Shown: positions 27,262 to 36,667 of the stretch, in pieces
Layout: each line of letters begins with the position of its first letter
How positions within the stretch are numbered: the first letter of the stretch is position 1
DNA from: Flavihumibacter soli
GTDB taxonomy: Bacteria > Bacteroidota > Bacteroidia > Sphingobacteriales > Sphingobacteriaceae
Direction of reading: 5' to 3'
NCBI RefSeq assembly: GCF_010692725.1
Contig: NZ_JAAFZB010000094.1
Span: forward strand, 124,001-188,000
DNA: 64,000 nucleotides
Program-made: the position numbers and the translations under genes
Notes under the pieces: generated by a model
What the model saw: the letters and a program-made list of their open reading frames with translations, nothing else
What the model was told of the DNA's origin: nothing
The model's database searches: none

Positions 27262-30200
27262 CTAGTTTCCGGGCCACCAAGCAGCTTTCCAAGGCACGAG
27301 AGTATACTTGTCAGAGGTTAAACGCGTGTATACAACGGCAGCACCTGTTCCAATTGCTCTACCCGAGGCTCCAAACGTCCCTTCGAAAACTGACTCTCCT
27401 GTTGCAACACCTGCAGCTGCAATTCCACCCAAAACTGGATGTGTCTTCTCTGCAACCCAATCACCAGCCGCAAAAGAGTGTTCTTGGATCTTTTTATCTT
27501 TTGAAGCAGATATCGTACTTGCCATAACCGCTAATGGGACTAAAGCAGGTACTTTACTTAAAGCGAACATCATTCCACCTCCTATGGCGGCGGTTTCAGC
27601 AGCCTCAGCCGTCCGTCCTTCATGAAGTTGAGTAATTACCTCGCCTGCAAGTGCAGCCCCACCTGCGACCTTAACAGTTGTGCCAAGCATACTTCTTCCA
27701 GCGGAAGGTTTAGCTGGCTTTTGACTGGAAGATTGCTCTGGGGCAAACTGCTGGGTGCTAGATTGTTCATGAAATTTAAAAGATAATTGTTGTGGAGTTG
27801 ATGAAGTGTTCGGACTACTGAATGCCGTTTGTGCAGATGAGCCTGTAGATGTCGGACTTGTAAAACCTGCAGTTCCCAAGTTTGGTCCGGAAGCTCTTCC
27901 AAGGGCTGGTAATTTTGGGTCTTGTAACGCTGGTGATAGTGGATTTGCGGGATATCGGGTACCTTTGGAAGCTAAACCACTAGGCGTGGTGTCAAATCCA
28001 TCAACACGTCCATATCCTCCAGATGCCTTAATAGAAGTTGCCTGTCCCCTGACTGTTCCACCACCATCACTTCTATTTGCGCTTGCCAACTGCGGCCCTA
28101 CCGGTGAAACTTCACCGGATTTTAATAGCACAAATGGCTTTCCCATATGACCAACATCAACTTTACTTACATAATCACCTGTCCAAATCCTATACACGCC
28201 TGTCATTGTAGCCCTTAAGTTTGGAGATATTCCTCTCGAACTGTAAGTTGCAGTAACATTGGTGTGGTAGATAGGTAGTTCCCAAAAACCGACCTGGGAT
28301 TGAGTTCCGGATTTATCATGTTTTGTGATGGGATTGCTATCACAATATGAGTATAAATTTAAGCCACCCTTAATCCCAGCCGGATCAGCACTCAACCACC
28401 TCCCCAGCCACGGTAAATAATACCTGGCGCTATGATATTCCAAACCGGTTTCCTCATCACGCTCCATACCCGTGTAGCGGTAGCGTTTGGCAGCAGATTT
28501 AATAGCTGCATTTTTTGCCTGGTATGCAGTGGTTCCATAAGGGTGATATTCTTCATAACTGATCACCCGGGCATCTGCATCCAACTCCAGGCTCGCAGAA
28601 CCTAGTTGATTATGGAGTTGATAGCGCACCAGATGTTTCTCAGTTGCGTCATCCACATCATTGCGGGTTTCAACCATGACAAAGCGGTGCCCTTCATCCA
28701 TTAAACTTAAGGTTCTTCGCCTTAACCCGCTATTGTTCCCTGAATGTTTTATGTACAATTCATAGCCGGAAATATAAATTCGTTCTTCTTTTTTTGAGGC
28801 CTCTTCACCGGCCGGAGCGCTGTTCTCGGTGATCTTGCGGATGCGCTGTCCCTGCCCGTCATACTGGTACCAGGTAGTTTCGGCCGTACCGTTTTCAGGA
28901 TTTACCTTCTGCTGAATTGATCTTACCAGCTCTTCTTTGAAGTTCCAGGAAATATCATCAAGGTGTGGCATTGCGGTTATGAATCCGTGCTGCAGATGAT
29001 GTGGATACAAATATGTCAGTGAGTCTGCACCCTCACCTATCTTTGTATTTTTGAGGCGGTTGTTTGTCGGCTCGTATTCATACTTTCTCGTCCACCAATT
29101 GGCAGAACTCCCATCATTCGTATGCCTTAGTTCCAAAATGTTTCCTACAGGGTCATAGCTGTATTGCTGCCTGTAATTCCATACGGCTAAAGGATCCCCC
29201 ACATTCACAGAATGCATAAAAGCCTTATCGTTCCAATTATCTTTACTGTCAAAATTTAAAGCACCGTTATTTTCCCTGCCCGTAGCTTCCGTTAACCGGT
29301 AAAGCGCGTCATAAGTAAACTCGCTTAAGGGCTCAATAACTACATTGGCAAAGAAACTTATTGGAATGGCTTTGTCTTCAATAGCTGAAATATTTCCTAC
29401 CGGATCGTGGGTATAATACAGATCCTGCAGTAGTTCATTGTTCTGCCTTTTGCTTTCTAATCTTTTGAGGCGGAAGGTTTCCTTATCATAGTAAAATTTT
29501 GTGGCGACATCGTTGCCATAAATAATTTTACTACGCTGCCCTTTCTCATTGTAGTCTATATCCTTAATGTAAATTGTTGTAACGTCCGGATCAATATGCT
29601 TTACTGTTTCGCCATCCAGTAAGCCGGCTTCGTTATAGGATGGTGTTATGATGCTTCCATCAGGTGCTGTTTGTAGAGTTATTCTCCCAAGTGCATCAGT
29701 CTCCGTGATAAAGGTAAAATCATCATTTTCAAGATCGCTGACCAGGCTTGTATCAATCCAGTTAGCCACAGATTTATAATTTAAGAAGAGTTTGCGGGTG
29801 GTCTGTTTTGGCTGCCCCTTAAAATCATAATCTGGTGTAAACACGGCTCCACCAGTATCAAAGTGTTCAATCACCTTTCCCTTTAAATTTTTTAAAGCCG
29901 CATCCGCTGCTAATTCTCCATAAGTGATCCTGTGGAAAATATTGTCTAAAGGAACCGTGCCGTCACCCCCAACAACTCTATTTTGCACCGGACGGTGCAG
30001 TTCATCATAAAAATATTGGAACTCATGGTTGCGCTCATCCCAGGTGCGGAGCGGGTTTCCCAGAATGTTGGTGAGCAGCCATCGTTGGCCTGCATCCATG
30101 CTATTTTGATATACAAGGTTACCCAGTATATCGTATTTATATTGCACTACAAAATTGCCCCTTGCATCAGTTACCTTCCGCAAATTACCTTCGGTATCAA

Positions 30201-33200
30201 GTTCAATCTTGGTATGAGAAAACTCATCCGCATCAGTACTAATGTTTTTATTGTGATCAATCGATAATACCGGTCTTCCCAAAATATCGAAGTGCAAAAC
30301 ATTGGGCGTGTTTGCATGCTTAGCAGCTTTATGTGCTGCGATCTTTTCTCTGCCGGGATCTTTTCCAGCCGCAATCAGTTCCGCATCTATCAGCCGGTTG
30401 GTACGATTGATATGCCATGTGCAATCGCTTTCTAAAACGGTATCGTTAGCATCATAAATGACCTGTTTCCAAGAATCAAATTCAACTTTTGAGAATGATC
30501 CATCGGGCATTTTAGTTTTTATCAAACGCCCCATCGCATCGTAATACATAATCGGCGTTACACCGGTCTCAACCAACTCTTTTGAATCTTCGAATTTATG
30601 TGTGACTGAAAAATAAGGTTCATATTGTTTTACTGCATTGCCCTTATTGTTGAGGATCGTTCTGCCGTTGCCAACCCAACGCAGTTGCTTGCTATTGAGA
30701 GCTGAAGTATCGACATCGTTAATTGTATAGGTGTTATTAGGGTTATTAAGCACTTTTTTTGCCATGCCCGGTTCTGCCTGCACTTTTTTCATGATTACTT
30801 GCCCTGATCCATTTGAATATTCAAAACTCAGCTGAACAGGGGAATCATTATTTTTTTGAAAATGCTCTTCCCGAACAATTGAAGCAACCACCACAGGTTT
30901 ACCAGAACTTCTGTAGACTTCAAAATCATAAACAAAGCGCTCCGTAGCATGACTTAACAGTTGTTTTCCCTTTTCCCTTAATAAAACTGAATCAGTAACA
31001 CCTTCTGGAGTATCGGGCAGATTAAAAAATTCATCGAGCAGATCCATCTCGGCCTGTTCGGTAGCTTCGGATAAACCGGCCAGGTCATCCGCTTCATTAC
31101 CTTTCCCCATTACAGCCGTTCCCTTTACCAGACCTAATTCATCGGTAATAGCTTCTGATAGATTGTCATTCATATCCCTCATCCGCTGAGGTGAAAGAGT
31201 GCGGAAGTTGAAAAGATCGACTATAGATTTATTGTTCAATGCATCTTCCGTTTCTTCAATAAACAGAAAATAATTGCCATAGTATTTCACCCTGGTTTTC
31301 GAGCCGTAGGGATCTGTATAAGAAATGGGAACATAAAACCGCTCCTGGGAATCCGAGCCAGTTTCTGCCTCTTCCAAAAATTGTGAGGTCCCGGACCTGA
31401 CCCACCAGTTACTGTCATTTTCACTATTCGCAAACTTACCTTCGGTTAAAAGACTGTCATTTACTTTTTGGCTAAAAATATCTGATACCAAATCTGGTGT
31501 ATAAGCCAGCTGGTAGCTTTCAAACGGGATGGCCAATGATTCCAATTCGTGCAGCCTCAATGCTTGGGTAAGATCGTTTCGATAGTAACAAGTGCGGATG
31601 TGCTCAATTAACCTTTTTTGCGGATTGCCTGAGGCAGTGTTAATATCTGTTTGATGATAAGCGACTTCGGTTGCCGCATCCAGTATATTTTCAAAATCGT
31701 TAAGCGAGTGCAATAAACCTGTTTTGGCAATACCTTTCAGCTCGAATGTCTTTATCTCAGAAGGTAAGCGTAACCGGTTTGTACTCTCAGAAATTATATC
31801 ATTGGTAAATTGACTCAGAGTATAAATGATGACCGTTTTACTTTGCGCTTGTTGCGTTTCTATCGGCAGCGAGGCATCGGCGGATAATCTTGGATAAACT
31901 ACCGCCGCTGATTCGAGAACATTTCCGTATTCATCTAATTTTATATTGAGATTATGGGCTATGCGGGGATCCTCTACATTTCTTTCATAGCTATAAGTGA
32001 TCGACTCGCTTTCTTTCACCACAAAAACAGCATGCTTGTTATTGCCTTTGGGTTGCAGCAATTCGATCACACAATTATGCGTGCTAACAGAATACGGGCT
32101 GAGTTCTCTTTTGATCTCATCAGGTGTCGCACCTGTTTTTGGAGCATCAAGAGCAAAAACCTCCGAACGCAGCGCCATACTCTTACATGCCCGTATGGCT
32201 TGCCGCCATTCATCAGCGCTAAGGTGATCAATTACCGCATGCGAAATTCCTGGTGCTTGTATAATGCGGGCATCGGGCAATGGCGCTTCGTGACGCGTTA
32301 TTGTAAAGCCCTGCCGCTCCATTTCCTCAAACCAGTATTCATGCGTGAACTGGCTCAGAATTTTTTCACGGCTTAAAAATGCGCCTGTATGAAACCAGGT
32401 TTTAGAAACTACCGGTTCCTGGTGCAGCTCGCGATCAACAATGTTGGTTGCGTCACCTTTTTTCCAATCTTCAAAGTGCTCGGAATCAGTCTGTTCCACC
32501 ATACCAAAACCCCGAAACTCACGCTCTGCATGGTCGTAGTACCCGTGATGATACTTATAGGAGCTAACAAACCGGTACCCTGAAATCTTATCCCTCGTTT
32601 CTGTCCTGGAGATACAATGCACGGGGAAATGCAATCTGGTGATCCAGGATCTACCCATTAACTTGTCGTCGATGTAAAATTTGGTAGAAGGCGTATATTC
32701 AAAGGAAACCTCCTTTCCCAGGTTATTCTTATAAAAAACCATAATGTGCGGTTTCTTACTGTTCATCAGATCAATATATTTCCAAGGCGACTGGCTATCC
32801 TTAGAAAGGGGACTTGACCAAACGATACACGCTACTCCATTTCCCAAAAGATCCTCCACTGTGATCCTAGCCTGACTGTGTATATCCGGAAACGCCTCGA
32901 TCTCGAACGGAACCGTACTAAAAGCGTTTCCGCTCAGGTTCATCCAGCAGGTGAATTTGTTTTTACCCAGATAGATAATATCTGTTGTTCCGGAACCGTC
33001 TATATCTGCAAGTTTTAAATAGGCCGCATTAAAGGCTTCAGGATGATCGAAAATCGGCGGGTTATCTACTCCTACCTTTGCTCCGAACCTCCCGTATCCC
33101 AGGTTGGGCCAGTAACAGATCTCGCCGTTGCGGATGCGGACTAAATCCGTCAGTCCATCACCCGACATATCGGCTAAAAAGATGGATTGGCTTGTCTCCG

Positions 33201-34950
33201 AAAAAACAATAGCCGGTCCAGCCTCTTCATCAATGTTTTTTATATTTTGATAAACTTGCGAAAAACCGCTTTTGCCATCTGATTCATACCAGGTGAACAC
33301 ATTATCTTCAGTAATTAGAATCTCAGATTTACCATCTCCATTCAGATCAAGCATCCTGGTATTCCGATCTTGAAAATCAATGTTTGGAAGGCTTGAAAAA
33401 TTTCTAAATGGCTGCCATTGATCATCATCATCTAATTCAAAAAAACCTTGTCTGTTCGAATCGTAACTTACCAATTGCTTACCACCGTCTGCATCCAGAT
33501 CGGCAAGCTGCAATTGTTTACCCAACCCGAGAAAAGAAGGCTTTGGACTCACCAATTTTGCCTGCTCAAAATGGCCGTCTCCCAGATTGTGTTTATAATA
33601 CCAACCGTTTGCCTGTTCGGTAAGAATGCCCGACAGGCCTTCATTAAACAGGTCTGTGAATTGATAACGTCCCTCGTCAGGTCCGGATGGGGCATGAGCT
33701 AAATTGTCTGCGGAGATGGTTTTCAGATCTTTGTTCCATTCATGTTTCTGGTATCCAAATTCCATTGCCGGCAGATTTTTGCTCTTATAACTTCCGTCTG
33801 CTTTTTTTATATAACCGAAAGTTCTTATGGATCTTATGAATGTAAAATCCCGTTCAGAGCTGGTGTCGTATTCAAAGTTCAGCGACCTGACCAGTCCGTC
33901 ATATTCGTCAGGACCCGTAAAATGATGAAAAAGTAAAACCCTTTTACAAAGCCGCGTTGTTCTTATTTCAAACCCCGGCTTATAATCCGAGAAAGCATCT
34001 GTTCTGTAATCCCAATCTTCATTCTTTGCATAAGGGGAATTGTCATCATATTCGCCGTAATCAAAAACTGTCTCGAATAAATAATCCGGTTCAACAGGAA
34101 AACCTTCGCCAAAACCTTTGTAAGGTGTTTTATTACCGTATAAAACTTTCTCGGGATATAAATTGGTGTAGGTGATCCGTCCATTACTAAGACGATTGCG
34201 GTTGTGTAGTGCCGAGCGATCAAAACCTTTATCATCTTCTTTTTTATAGATATAGTGAGAGCAATTTCCTTTATCATCAAAAACGAATTCAGGAAACCAT
34301 TCAAAAATCCTGGTACTGTCTTGTGGGTCCGCAATGACTGAATTGCCGCTCCAGCCGAAGAGAGTAGTAACGTTTTCCCTGGTGATGATCCTCCACTTGA
34401 TTATTCCGGAGGTCTTTTCCTTCCAGCGTTCGATGCGTGCGAACAGTCCTTCAATCCGAGGTCTGTAGCATCTTATTCTAAATCCATCAGAAGAATCTGT
34501 TTCCTTAATGATATGATCTCCATTCGAATCCAATGAAAAACTGCCATCAGTCTCCTTTGCAAATTCAGGAACAAGGTCTTCAGCTTCGGAAAATAAGAAG
34601 GTATCAGAGTCTGTCGAATCAAGGTACTTTGGCAGTCCCTTTTCTGATTTTCGCTTGATCGACGATAAACCCAGACTCCAGCCTAACCCAAAAATGCCAT
34701 TCCCAGCTCCGGAGTTATATAATAATGCTAGTGCGGGCGAAGCTCCCCTGGCCGGGGAAAACGGAAGGGGCATCGAAAATGAAGCGGTACCGTTTACCGC
34801 ATTAACCGAAAACTTTTCATCGATGCCTTTAATCGCGCCGCCGCCTTTTGGCAATGAAATAGAAGGAACTTCAATCGCGTTTGATTTAGTTTTCCCACCA
34901 TCCGTTTTCACGAATTGAGTCGACGGGTTACTTTGTGCGGGCTCTTTCAT
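27262..34950 (-). CDS. Tc toxin TcB-TcC fusion with variable C-terminal cargo
   Basis: Cocoon subunit of an ABC toxin, with TcB and TcC fused in one 2,562-residue protein. SpvB-like N-terminal domain (about residues 30-330, GGGAIKGIDEKFSVNAVNGTASF); FG-GAP/VCBS propeller repeats (about 480-710, DLDADGGKQL, DLNGDGKSEI, DMSGDGLTDL, DIDGSGTTDI); TcB middle domains; many RHS/YD repeats (about 1,500-2,150); and the RHS-associated core ending near residue 2,215 (GLEYHSARYYLPWLGRW, NLYSYCDSNPITKHDKSG). The last motif reads DKSG rather than the usual DPxG at the self-cleavage site. The 347-residue tail is the presumed cargo. ATG 34950 is chosen; the TTG at 34971 adds seven residues. No partner immunity gene is apparent. 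Confidence 0.9.
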   Translation of the reverse strand: MKEPAQSNPSTQFVKTDGGKTKSNAIEVPSISLPKGGGAIKGIDEKFSVNAVNGTASFSMPLPFSPARGASPALALLYNSGAGNGIFGLGWSLGLSSIKRKSEKGLPKYLDSTDSDTFLFSEAEDLVPEFAKETDGSFSLDSNGDHIIKETDSSDGFRIRCYRPRIEGLFARIERWKEKTSGIIKWRIITRENVTTLFGWSGNSVIADPQDSTRIFEWFPEFVFDDKGNCSHYIYKKEDDKGFDRSALHNRNRLSNGRITYTNLYPEKVLYGNKTPYKGFGEGFPVEPDYLFETVFDYGEYDDNSPYAKNEDWDYRTDAFSDYKPGFEIRTTRLCKRVLLFHHFTGPDEYDGLVRSLNFEYDTSSERDFTFIRSIRTFGYIKKADGSYKSKNLPAMEFGYQKHEWNKDLKTISADNLAHAPSGPDEGRYQFTDLFNEGLSGILTEQANGWYYKHNLGDGHFEQAKLVSPKPSFLGLGKQLQLADLDADGGKQLVSYDSNRQGFFELDDDDQWQPFRNFSSLPNIDFQDRNTRMLDLNGDGKSEILITEDNVFTWYESDGKSGFSQVYQNIKNIDEEAGPAIVFSETSQSIFLADMSGDGLTDLVRIRNGEICYWPNLGYGRFGAKVGVDNPPIFDHPEAFNAAYLKLADIDGSGTTDIIYLGKNKFTCWMNLSGNAFSTVPFEIEAFPDIHSQARITVEDLLGNGVACIVWSSPLSKDSQSPWKYIDLMNSKKPHIMVFYKNNLGKEVSFEYTPSTKFYIDDKLMGRSWITRLHFPVHCISRTETRDKISGYRFVSSYKYHHGYYDHAEREFRGFGMVEQTDSEHFEDWKKGDATNIVDRELHQEPVVSKTWFHTGAFLSREKILSQFTHEYWFEEMERQGFTITRHEAPLPDARIIQAPGISHAVIDHLSADEWRQAIRACKSMALRSEVFALDAPKTGATPDEIKRELSPYSVSTHNCVIELLQPKGNNKHAVFVVKESESITYSYERNVEDPRIAHNLNIKLDEYGNVLESAAVVYPRLSADASLPIETQQAQSKTVIIYTLSQFTNDIISESTNRLRLPSEIKTFELKGIAKTGLLHSLNDFENILDAATEVAYHQTDINTASGNPQKRLIEHIRTCYYRNDLTQALRLHELESLAIPFESYQLAYTPDLVSDIFSQKVNDSLLTEGKFANSENDSNWWVRSGTSQFLEEAETGSDSQERFYVPISYTDPYGSKTRVKYYGNYFLFIEETEDALNNKSIVDLFNFRTLSPQRMRDMNDNLSEAITDELGLVKGTAVMGKGNEADDLAGLSEATEQAEMDLLDEFFNLPDTPEGVTDSVLLREKGKQLLSHATERFVYDFEVYRSSGKPVVVASIVREEHFQKNNDSPVQLSFEYSNGSGQVIMKKVQAEPGMAKKVLNNPNNTYTINDVDTSALNSKQLRWVGNGRTILNNKGNAVKQYEPYFSVTHKFEDSKELVETGVTPIMYYDAMGRLIKTKMPDGSFSKVEFDSWKQVIYDANDTVLESDCTWHINRTNRLIDAELIAAGKDPGREKIAAHKAAKHANTPNVLHFDILGRPVLSIDHNKNISTDADEFSHTKIELDTEGNLRKVTDARGNFVVQYKYDILGNLVYQNSMDAGQRWLLTNILGNPLRTWDERNHEFQYFYDELHRPVQNRVVGGDGTVPLDNIFHRITYGELAADAALKNLKGKVIEHFDTGGAVFTPDYDFKGQPKQTTRKLFLNYKSVANWIDTSLVSDLENDDFTFITETDALGRITLQTAPDGSIITPSYNEAGLLDGETVKHIDPDVTTIYIKDIDYNEKGQRSKIIYGNDVATKFYYDKETFRLKRLESKRQNNELLQDLYYTHDPVGNISAIEDKAIPISFFANVVIEPLSEFTYDALYRLTEATGRENNGALNFDSKDNWNDKAFMHSVNVGDPLAVWNYRQQYSYDPVGNILELRHTNDGSSANWWTRKYEYEPTNNRLKNTKIGEGADSLTYLYPHHLQHGFITAMPHLDDISWNFKEELVRSIQQKVNPENGTAETTWYQYDGQGQRIRKITENSAPAGEEASKKEERIYISGYELYIKHSGNNSGLRRRTLSLMDEGHRFVMVETRNDVDDATEKHLVRYQLHNQLGSASLELDADARVISYEEYHPYGTTAYQAKNAAIKSAAKRYRYTGMERDEETGLEYHSARYYLPWLGRWLSADPAGIKGGLNLYSYCDSNPITKHDKSGTQSQVGFWELPIYHTNVTATYSSRGISPNLRATMTGVYRIWTGDYVSKVDVGHMGKPFVLLKSGEVSPVGPQLASANRSDGGGTVRGQATSIKASGGYGRVDGFDTTPSGLASKGTRYPANPLSPALQDPKLPALGRASGPNLGTAGFTSPTSTGSSAQTAFSSPNTSSTPQQLSFKFHEQSSTQQFAPEQSSSQKPAKPSAGRSMLGTTVKVAGGAALAGEVITQLHEGRTAEAAETAAIGGGMMFALSKVPALVPLAVMASTISASKDKKIQEHSFAAGDWVAEKTHPVLGGIAAAGVATGESVFEGTFGASGRAIGTGAAVVYTRLTSDKYTLVPWKAAWWPGN

Positions 34951-35279
34951 TGAATGAAGAACTTTTCTCAATTCAGCTGAAGTGCAACTGATTTGAACTT
35001 AAGAATACGCTTAACGACTAGCACGGAGTCGGCTTGGAGGCAATTATAATGATTCAGTTAGGCAACGGAGGAGAGGCATGTTGAACTCTGCTGTTTGTTG
35101 AGTATGATCAGAAATAATGTAATAAAATATACTATTCAATTTAGCTGTTAAATTTTAAATTATACCGTCTACGGAATTTTTAATCCAATTTTGTGATACA
35201 TATCACACAATTTACACAGTAATCCGAAAAGCGACCTGCCTGATGCAGCAATTCCAATGCATTATTAAAAGTTTTAACT
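34951..35279. other. AT-rich intergenic region before the toxin locus
   Basis: About 330 bp without a convincing gene. It holds the CRP/FNR-like palindrome at 35192-35207 and AT-rich stretches (TATATTTTATTAC on the minus strand) that could contain the toxin promoter. I saw no exact TAnnTTTG box. Confidence 0.5.
35192..35207. promoter_or_regulatory. CRP/FNR-type palindrome upstream of the toxin genes
   Basis: TGTGATACATATCACA is a perfect inverted repeat (7 + 2 + 7) and fits the TGTGA-N6-TCACA consensus of CRP-family sites exactly. It is 242 bp upstream of the TcB-TcC start codon and 73 bp past the stop of the gene before it. This makes it a candidate control site for the toxin locus by a CRP/FNR-like regulator. 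No such regulator gene is in the window. Confidence 0.55.
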
Positions 35280-35903
35280 CTAGCGCCTGAGCATCAGGGT
35301 CCCCTGATCTTTATACGTTTCAGAAGCAGCATCACCATTTGTAAACGAACCTGCAAAACTGCCTGAATTGTCGTCATAAGTTAGAGAATAATACTGTATA
35401 ATATCTTTAACGCCTGTCGGTCTGGTCAACGTTAACAGATTATTACTAAATATACCTTTAACATCTCCTGAGAAGCTTAACCAATCTTTAGAATCGGTTT
35501 CCATGTGTCCTTTAACATCATTTTCACCGCTGCTTTCATTTGCTTCTAAACTTAGGGTTCCAGTTAATGTATTACCGCTTAAATTACTGTACCAGGTAAA
35601 TTTCCACTGGCCAATGATCTTTCTAATTTCATTTCCACGTGTTAAAACATTCTTATCTTCTAAGGTTGGAGTGGAGACGCTGCCTGGGATAACAATAGTA
35701 CCCGTCCTAGTTAGGTCGGTAGATGACGTCGGAGGATTATTATCGGAAATTGATCTTGTTGTATCACCCCGATAGGGATTTTGGTTAACTGATCCGGGAT
35801 TGTGAAAGATCAATATCAATCCTGTTATAGCGGTGATCAATCCAGCCAAACCCGTTAATAAACCAGGAATTGTGGACCAAAAGGATTTTGATTCATTTTC
35901 CAT
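35280..35903 (-). CDS. Membrane-anchored protein of unknown function
   Basis: A 207-residue protein with a short cytoplasmic start (MENESKSF) and one membrane helix within WSTIPGLLTGLAGLITAITGLILIF, an N-terminal anchor motif I have seen in varied bacterial proteins. A Ser/Thr/Pro-rich linker (about residues 33-75) leads to a beta-rich C-terminal domain of about 115 residues (IIGQWKFTWYSNLSGNTLTGTLSLEANES...SGSFAGSFTNGD) that resembles small lipocalin-like sandwiches. It lies directly upstream of the toxin locus on the same strand, but 329 bp away and with the CRP-like site between. A link to the toxin is therefore only possible. Confidence 0.62.
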   Translation of the reverse strand: MENESKSFWSTIPGLLTGLAGLITAITGLILIFHNPGSVNQNPYRGDTTRSISDNNPPTSSTDLTRTGTIVIPGSVSTPTLEDKNVLTRGNEIRKIIGQWKFTWYSNLSGNTLTGTLSLEANESSGENDVKGHMETDSKDWLSFSGDVKGIFSNNLLTLTRPTGVKDIIQYYSLTYDDNSGSFAGSFTNGDAASETYKDQGTLMLRR

Positions 35904-36222
35904 CTCATTAAATAGCTAATTAAAGCAGAATTAAGAACGCTTATGAAAACTCAGGACTGCCGTCTAAACTAGTGGTGGGCTTGAGAGATAAGTAACTTCA
36001 AGAGGCTCATCAAATTATACTTACAATTTAGCAAATTTGTTTGAAAGTGGGAATAGTGAATTAATAACTAAAACTTTTGCAGTTGTTGCTTCTCCCTACC
36101 CTTTGGTAATAAACCAAAACTCCGAACCCAAAAGTACTTAAAGACATTTTAATTCCGTCAACTGCGGGAATTTGGCAAATAACCGTCAATGAACGAATAA
36201 TACGGATTTCCATTGTTCTCGT
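35904..36222. other. Intergenic region without visible gene
   Basis: About 320 bp between the membrane-anchored protein and the decayed membrane-protein gene. I see no open frame with coding character, no strong hairpin and no repeat. Confidence 0.4.
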
Positions 36223-36604
36223 TTATTCCAGGAATAAATAGATCCAGTATGGCAGGCAGAGCAGCCACAACAGGAAAAGCGGCCAGATCCGGCCTGATAA
36301 GATGTTAATTGCTCAAACAAGCTGGTCCAGGAACGTTTTAAGATCCTACCCAGTATAAACTCAAATAGTATGGTCAGTATAACCCATACAAAACCAGTTA
36401 AGAGGGCCTCTTTGCTGCTGTCAATTTTAAGCAAGGGGAATATGAACCATACATAAACGGTAATCAGCATAATGAGCGTCAGCGTTGACAGCTGCTGTGC
36501 CCGTATATCCGGATAACGCTTAATTATCACGCTCTCCCTCAATGCTGCATTGGCAAATGCAATTACAATCATCGGAAGCAGAGAAGGAAATGAATAATAC
36601 CCAT
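36223..36604 (-). pseudogene. Small membrane-protein gene broken by two frameshifts
   Basis: Three frames join into one familiar small membrane protein. From ATG 36604 the sequence reads MGIIHFLLCF. One base is then missing near 36573, and the frame continues MIVIAFANAALRESVIIKRYPDIRAQQLSTLTLIMLITVYVWF to LFEQ. A second base is missing near 36310, after which the frame reads NILSGRIWPLFLLWLLCLPYWIYLFLE and stops at 36223. The joined protein of about 127 residues has four hydrophobic segments and the FANAALRE and QLSTLT blocks of a common uncharacterised bacterial family. The uninterrupted 128-codon frame (36572-36186) has an aberrant cysteine-rich tail. Both defects are single-base losses, so this is a pseudogene or sequence error. 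Confidence 0.68.
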
Positions 36605-36667
36605 ATAAGTTTCCTTTAGTCTTAGCTATACCTTGAATCCAGGGCAGATTGGCTACATGAATGAATC

